A DNA stretch of 64,000 nt from positions 1,488,001 to 1,552,000 of the forward strand of contig CP065590.1 of the NCBI GenBank assembly GCA_016025055.1. The letters are read 5' to 3'. This stretch comes from Chryseobacterium indologenes (GTDB lineage: Bacteria; Bacteroidota; Bacteroidia; Flavobacteriales; Weeksellaceae). Shown one piece after another: positions 59,459 to 64,000 of this stretch (its first letter is position 1; the number at the start of each line of letters is the position of its first letter). Position numbers and translations under genes: made by a program. The notes beneath the pieces were generated by a model. That model was not told the origin of the DNA. It was given only the letters and a program-made list of their open reading frames with translations, and made no database searches.

Positions 59459-60784
59459 ATGAAAATAGTTGTTTTAGGAGGAGGAGAAAGCGGATGCGGA
59501 GCTGCATATTTGGCAAAAAAGAAAGGCCTGGAAGTATTTCTTTCAGACAAGGGAGCCATTAAAGATAATTACAAGCAGTTTCTTACCGAAAATGAGATTG
59601 AATTTGAAGAAGGAAACCACGATGAAGAAAGAATCTTAAATGCAGATTGGATTGTAAAGAGCCCGGGAATTCCGAAAAAGGCAGAGATGATCACTAAAAT
59701 TCACGAGAAAGGAATAAGATTATCTTCAGAAATTGAATTCGCCTCTGAATTTACCGATGCAAAAATCATTGCCATCACCGGAAGCAACGGAAAAACAACC
59801 ACCACTTCCCTGATCTATTATATCCTGAAAAATGACGGATTAAATGTGGGATTAGGAGGAAATATAGGCTACAGTTTTGCAAAACAGGTAGCTGATGAAA
59901 ACCACGAATATTATGTGCTGGAGGTAAGCTCTTTCCAACTTGATGATATTCAGAATTTCAGACCCTATATCTCATTATTGTTGAATTTATCAAAAGATCA
60001 CCTGGATCAGTACAATTACAATTACGAAGAATATGCACTGGCAAAATTCAGGATCACTGAAAATCAGGAAAACGACAATTTCTTTATCTATAATAAAGAT
60101 GACGAAATGAGCAAAAATCTCCTTGAAAAACTGGAGATCAAAGCTAAAATGATTCCTTTCTCAACAAATGAAAAGCTGTCTGAAGGAGGATTTATTGAAA
60201 ATGATAAAATGGTGGTAAAAATGAAAGACGAATTCTCAATGAAACTTGATGAATTATCTCTCCTTGGAAACCACAATGTTGCCAACAGCCTTGCCGCTTC
60301 CATAGCAGGTAAAATACTGGCAATCAATAACGAAAGCATCAGGCATTCATTGATGACCTTCCAGGCTGTAGAACACAGACTGGAGTTTGTAACTGAGATT
60401 GAAGGCGTTAAGTACATCAACGACAGTAAAGCAACCAATGTAAATGCTACCTATTATGCCCTGGAAAGCATGAAAACCCCAACCGTTTGGATTGTTGGTG
60501 GTCTTGATAAAGGAAATGACTATACTGAAATTGAAGATTTAGTCAAAAGAAAAGTAAAAGCAATTGTCTGCTTAGGCATTGATAATCAGAAGATCATAGA
60601 TTTCTTTAAAGATAAAAAAGAATTCATTTATGATACTTCCAGCATGGAAGAAGCAGTGAAAATATCAAAATCACTCGCTAAAAACGGAGATACCGTTCTG
60701 CTTTCCCCTTGTTGCGCAAGCTTTGACTTATTCAACAGCTATGAAGACAGAGGAAGACAGTTTAAGGAGCAGGTATTAAAGTAA
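59459..60784 (+). CDS. murD: UDP-MurNAc-L-alanine:D-glutamate ligase
   Basis: 441 residues. Start MKIVVLGGGESGCGAAYLAK (nucleotide-binding domain), P-loop ITGSNGKTTTTSLI near residue 103, HRLEFVTEIEGVKYINDSKATN, and the end LLSPCCASFDLFNSYEDRG, all typical of MurD. It adds D-glutamate to UDP-MurNAc-L-Ala. The frame is intact. Confidence 0.97.
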   Translation: MKIVVLGGGESGCGAAYLAKKKGLEVFLSDKGAIKDNYKQFLTENEIEFEEGNHDEERILNADWIVKSPGIPKKAEMITKIHEKGIRLSSEIEFASEFTDAKIIAITGSNGKTTTTSLIYYILKNDGLNVGLGGNIGYSFAKQVADENHEYYVLEVSSFQLDDIQNFRPYISLLLNLSKDHLDQYNYNYEEYALAKFRITENQENDNFFIYNKDDEMSKNLLEKLEIKAKMIPFSTNEKLSEGGFIENDKMVVKMKDEFSMKLDELSLLGNHNVANSLAASIAGKILAINNESIRHSLMTFQAVEHRLEFVTEIEGVKYINDSKATNVNATYYALESMKTPTVWIVGGLDKGNDYTEIEDLVKRKVKAIVCLGIDNQKIIDFFKDKKEFIYDTSSMEEAVKISKSLAKNGDTVLLSPCCASFDLFNSYEDRGRQFKEQVLK

Positions 60785-60862
60785 ATGTAAAAAGTATAAT
60801 GTATTACGTATTAATGACCGTAAAACTCATCAATACATTTTACAGACATACATGAATACAAT
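60785..60862 (+). repeat. Intergenic repeat murD-ftsW, shared with murG-murC
   Basis: ATGTAAAAAGTAT at 60785-60797 and CATGAATACAAT at 60851-60862 recur in the murG-murC gap (63257-63269 and 63310-63321). An inverted repeat TGTAAAA / TTTTACA (60786-60792, 60838-60844) lies between. Confidence 0.7.
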
Positions 60863-60866
60863 CAAT

Positions 60867-62105
60867 ATGGACGAACAGAACACAGAAAGCAGATTTGAAT
60901 TTCTAAAGGGCGATAAAGTACTTTGGATGGTCATTCTTGTGATCTCCATTTTCTCTATTTTCCCTGTTTATTCTGCAAGTTCAAATCTCGAATATATCGT
61001 TAATAACGGGACTACTACAGGTCACGTTATCAAACATATGTTCTTTGTAGTTTTAGGCTTGGCCATTATGAGACTGGTGGGAACGATAAAATATGAATAC
61101 ATCGGAAAGCTCAGCAGCATATTGCTGGGTCTCATGATTGTCTTATTGATCGTCACCATGTTTACAGGACAGACTATTGATGGAGCCAGTGCTTCCAGAT
61201 GGTTGAAAATCCCGGGGACCCCGATCTCATTCCAGCCGTCATCCTTTGCTTTCTTAATGCTGATCATCTATCTGTGCAGATATCTAACCAAAAAGATCAC
61301 GAGAGAAAGGCTTCCGATAGAAAATATCATGTATATCTTCGGGCCTATCCTTCTTGTTTTTGTGCTGGTTGCCAAAGATAACGGGTCCACAGCGTTGATG
61401 ATTCTAATGGTATCCGTAGTCGTTCTGGTGATAGGGCAGCTTCACTGGAAGTACATTGCAGGCTTTATCTCAGCATCATTTGTAGCCATCGTGTTCTTCC
61501 TGCTAATTGCGTTAAATACCAATATGATCGGAGGAAACCGTGTTCACACATGGATGAGCCGTATTGAAACATTTACATCAAGCAAGGCCAAAACAGCTGA
61601 TACCGATGATGAAAGTGTAAAAGCAAAAAATTATCAGGTAATGCAGGCCAAAGCAGCCATCGTACACGGTGGTATTACAGGAATGGGACCAGGGAAAAGT
61701 GCATTGAAACAGATGCTACCACAGTCTGCGTCCGACTTTATTTTTGCCGTCATTGTAGAAGAGTACGGAGTAATCGGAGCAGCCTTTCTGATCAGTCTCT
61801 ATCTGATAATGATGATCAGGATTGTCATGATAGCCAGTAAAATGCCGGCATTCTTCGGATCTTTACTGGTACTCAGCCTCGGAGTGATGATTTTTATACA
61901 ACTTGCTGTAAATATTGCAGTTGCCATCAATCTCATCCCGGTAACAGGACAGCCACTGCCCCTCATAAGTTACGGAGGTACTTCCATGTTGGTCACCTAC
62001 TTACAGTTGGGAATTATCTTAAATATAAGCTCAAGAATCCAGATCTATGATGAAGAAGGAATGGGCAAAAAACAAAGCATAGCAGAAATAAACGATATAG
62101 CTTAA
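60867..62105 (+). CDS. ftsW: Lipid II polymerase FtsW (SEDS family)
   Basis: 412 residues, about ten membrane segments. Visible SEDS motifs include WLKIPGTPISFQPS after the second loop, the AKDNGSTALMILM block, GITGMGPGKSALKQMLPQSASDFIFAVI and the late PVTGQPLPLISYGGTSML. It polymerises lipid II at the septum with FtsI. An ATG at 60852 is 15 bases upstream in frame but belongs to a repeated intergenic element, so the ATG at 60867 (MDEQNTESRFEF) is more likely the start. Confidence 0.94.
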   Translation: MDEQNTESRFEFLKGDKVLWMVILVISIFSIFPVYSASSNLEYIVNNGTTTGHVIKHMFFVVLGLAIMRLVGTIKYEYIGKLSSILLGLMIVLLIVTMFTGQTIDGASASRWLKIPGTPISFQPSSFAFLMLIIYLCRYLTKKITRERLPIENIMYIFGPILLVFVLVAKDNGSTALMILMVSVVVLVIGQLHWKYIAGFISASFVAIVFFLLIALNTNMIGGNRVHTWMSRIETFTSSKAKTADTDDESVKAKNYQVMQAKAAIVHGGITGMGPGKSALKQMLPQSASDFIFAVIVEEYGVIGAAFLISLYLIMMIRIVMIASKMPAFFGSLLVLSLGVMIFIQLAVNIAVAINLIPVTGQPLPLISYGGTSMLVTYLQLGIILNISSRIQIYDEEGMGKKQSIAEINDIA

Positions 62106-62136
62106 GTCATTGCAAGGAATGAAATGACGAAGCAAC
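62106..62136 (+). repeat. Degenerate copy of the TCATTGCGAGG-type intergenic repeat
   Basis: GTCATTGCAAGGAATGAAAT and the following GACGAAGCAAC resemble a repeat family seen in many Bacteroidota and other genomes (GTCATTGCGAGG...GAAGCAAT). It lies between ftsW and murG. Confidence 0.5.
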
Positions 62137-62164
62137 TTAAAACAAAATTGGACAGTCCTATTAT

Positions 62165-63262
62165 ATGAACAAAAAACTAAAAATAATACTATCAGGCGGA
62201 GGAACAGGAGGACACATCTTCCCTGCCATCGCCATCGCTGACGAAATCAAAAAAAGATTTCCGGATGCAGAATTTTTGTTCATCGGAGCCAATGGAAAAA
62301 TGGAAATGGAAAAAGTTCCGCAGGCCGGCTATAAAATTGAAGGAATTGATATTGCGGGAATTGACAGAGGAAACATGCTATCCAATTTAGGCCTGCCTTT
62401 CAAAATTCTGAAAAGCTTATCCAGATCTAAAAAGATCATTAAAAACTTTGCTCCGGATTTCGCTGTAGGAACAGGTGGCTTTGCAAGCGGACCGGCTTTG
62501 TATGAAGCCAGCAAACTGGGAATTCCGATTTTCATTCAGGAACAAAATGCCCACGCAGGAGTTACCAACAAAATCCTGAGTAAGAAGGCCCGGGCAGTAT
62601 TTACAGCCTATCCTCAGGTAGAAGGTTTTCCAGCTGAAAAAATAAAATTCCTGGGTAATCCGATCCGCTCCACAATTGTTTCAGGAATGCAGGAAACAGC
62701 AGCAGCGAAAGAAAAAATGGGATTAAATAAAGATAAGCTTACCATCTTATCGGTAGGAGGATCTTTAGGGTCCAGAACATTAAATAATGCCTGGAAATCC
62801 CACTTAAACGAAATTGTAAATAAAGATTATCAGCTGATCTGGCAAACCGGAAAGCTCGATTACAAAGATATTTTAGAAGAAACAAAGGGAGTTGACACGA
62901 AAAACATTCAGATCCTTGAATTTATCAAAGATATGGAACTGGCATATTCTGCAGCAGATGTTATTGTTTCAAGAGCCGGAGCCATTGCCATTTCAGAGCT
63001 GGCAGTAGCACAGAAACCGGTGCTTCTGGTGCCTTTCCCTTTTGCAGCGGAAGATCATCAGACCAAAAATGCCATGAATCTGGTTGACAAAAATGCGGCA
63101 AGAATGGTAAAAGACTCTGAAACGCAGGAAAAATTCTGGAATACATTATCAGAAATCTGCGAAAATGAAAATATAAGAAAAGAAATGTCTGCCAATCTCA
63201 GATATTTTGCCAAGCCGGACGCTGCAAAAGAGATTGTAGATGAGATATTTAAATTAATGTAA
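62165..63262 (+). CDS. murG: Undecaprenyl-PP-MurNAc-pentapeptide GlcNAc transferase
   Basis: 365 residues. LSGGGTGGHIFPAIAIAD is the glycine-rich N-terminal loop, GTGGFASGPALYEASKLGIP the family block near residue 100, QEQNAHAGVTNKIL the acceptor region, VGGSLGSRTLN the C-domain loop and VIVSRAGAIAISELAV the donor-binding region. It makes lipid II from lipid I at the cytosolic face. Intact. Confidence 0.98.
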   Translation: MNKKLKIILSGGGTGGHIFPAIAIADEIKKRFPDAEFLFIGANGKMEMEKVPQAGYKIEGIDIAGIDRGNMLSNLGLPFKILKSLSRSKKIIKNFAPDFAVGTGGFASGPALYEASKLGIPIFIQEQNAHAGVTNKILSKKARAVFTAYPQVEGFPAEKIKFLGNPIRSTIVSGMQETAAAKEKMGLNKDKLTILSVGGSLGSRTLNNAWKSHLNEIVNKDYQLIWQTGKLDYKDILEETKGVDTKNIQILEFIKDMELAYSAADVIVSRAGAIAISELAVAQKPVLLVPFPFAAEDHQTKNAMNLVDKNAARMVKDSETQEKFWNTLSEICENENIRKEMSANLRYFAKPDAAKEIVDEIFKLM

Positions 63263-63321
63263 AAAGTATCAGTGTAAAATGCATCAACGAAAATCATTGC
63301 GCCATTTTACATGAATACAAT
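63257..63321 (+). repeat. Intergenic repeat murG-murC
   Basis: Same ATGTAAAAAGTAT and CATGAATACAAT blocks as in the murD-ftsW gap, with a perfect inverted repeat GTAAAATG / CATTTTAC (63274-63281, 63303-63310). Confidence 0.7.
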
Positions 63322-63337
63322 AATACAAAATAAAGAA

Positions 63338-64000
63338 ATGAACAATTTAGAAACATATCAAACTTTTTACTTCGTTGGAATCGGAGGTATCGGAATGAGT
63401 GCTTTGGCTCGCTATTTCAATGCTTCCGGGAAAAAAGTATTGGGTTATGACAAAACCAATACAAAACTGACACAAAACCTGATGAACGAAGGAATTGATA
63501 TCGTTTTTGAAGATATTATTGATGAAAGGATTACTTCCCTTCACAAAGAGAATACCCTGGTCATTTATACGCCGGCAATCAAAACGCTTGGAATACTGGA
63601 TTATTTCAACCAAAATCAGTTTGAAGTCTTAAAACGTGCAAAAGTTTTAGGGCTGATTACCGAAAATACAGATTGTATCGCCGTAGCAGGAACTCACGGA
63701 AAAACCACAACCTCTACCCTGGTTTCTCACTTATGCAAAGAAGCAGACTTACCTTTCTCATGCTTTTTGGGAGGTATCTCTGAAAACTTTAAATCCAACT
63801 TCCTGTACAACGGGTCAACGTACTCTGTAGTGGAAGCAGATGAATACGATAGAAGTTTCCTTAATCTTTCCCCGGATTGGGCTGTGATCACATCTACAGA
63901 TGCTGATCACCTGGACATTTACGGGGATAAAAGCCATATAGAAGAAGGTTTCAGACAATTTGCTGCCCTGGTACCTGAAGACAAAAAGTTGTTTGTCAGA
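63338..64000 (+). CDS. murC: UDP-MurNAc:L-alanine ligase MurC (3' end outside window)
   Basis: The first 221 residues of MurC. FYFVGIGGIGMSALARYF is the N-terminal domain opening, VAGTHGKTTTSTLVS the P-loop, VVEADEYDRSFLNLSPD the Mg-binding region and TSTDADHLDIYGD the next block. It adds L-alanine to UDP-MurNAc. Another in-frame ATG at 63311 comes from the intergenic repeat and is unlikely to be used. No frame break is seen up to the window edge. Confidence 0.96.
   Translation, partial: MNNLETYQTFYFVGIGGIGMSALARYFNASGKKVLGYDKTNTKLTQNLMNEGIDIVFEDIIDERITSLHKENTLVIYTPAIKTLGILDYFNQNQFEVLKRAKVLGLITENTDCIAVAGTHGKTTTSTLVSHLCKEADLPFSCFLGGISENFKSNFLYNGSTYSVVEADEYDRSFLNLSPDWAVITSTDADHLDIYGDKSHIEEGFRQFAALVPEDKKLFVR

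Overview
The window looks like a chromosomal piece of a Chryseobacterium-type flavobacterium (Bacteroidota, Weeksellaceae). The evidence is the AT-rich sequence, the recurring Bacteroidota promoter element TAnnTTTG upstream of many genes, scarce Shine-Dalgarno sites, several TonB-dependent receptors, a tryptophanase gene (the genus is typically indole-positive), small leader peptides ending in Gly-Gly of the kind frequent in Chryseobacterium, and a flavobacterial type of mraZ-to-murC wall/division cluster. No rRNA, tRNA, CRISPR array, insertion sequence or phage was seen.

Layout. 1-750: ribosomal proteins L27 (cut by the window edge) and L21 on the minus strand. 0.9-8.6 kb: a zinc metallopeptidase-like lipoprotein, an acyltransferase, miaE, a DUF502 protein, tnaA, and a FAD monooxygenase/PLP-enzyme pair. 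8.7-13 kb: a TonB-dependent receptor, a PQQ-type sugar dehydrogenase and a small TonB_C-like protein. 13-21.5 kb: uvrB, a minus-strand membrane-protein run, pabB-pabC (folate) and menD (menaquinone). 21.5-26.5 kb: a 2OG-Fe(II) oxygenase, three small Cys-rich bacteriocin-like precursors, a secreted protein, a radical SAM protein and small unknowns. 26.6-34.8 kb: an AsmA-like protein, a DUF2797 protein, a sugar-nucleotide epimerase, a DUF2795 protein and secA. 34.9-43.9 kb: an iron-uptake type island, receptor-receptor-PepSY-receptor-PepSY. 44-50.5 kb: a ROK kinase and msrA, then an accessory stretch with a membrane-tethered putative regulator, a structured intergenic element, a TPR histidine kinase with its response regulator, a YidD-like protein and small secreted proteins. 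50.6-64 kb: elaA, engB and a hydrolase on the minus strand, then mraZ-rsmH-ftsL-ftsI-murE-mraY-murD-ftsW-murG-murC, which runs off the right edge.

The most important technical point is that at least ten genes have broken reading frames. Each break is a one-base length change in a run of A or T (possibly G in one case), nearly always a missing base. They include mraY, murE and mraZ, and mraY and murE cannot be dispensed with. The simplest reading is homopolymer sequencing error, so these genes are annotated as single genes spanning the break.

Biologically, the points most worth following are the three orphan Cys-rich leader peptides, a pseudoknot-like intergenic element before a small peptide gene, an MraZ operator next to a promoter that leaves almost no leader on the dcw transcript, a ROK kinase lacking the zinc-binding cysteines, and repeated intergenic elements inside the dcw cluster that supply false in-frame start codons to ftsW and murC.
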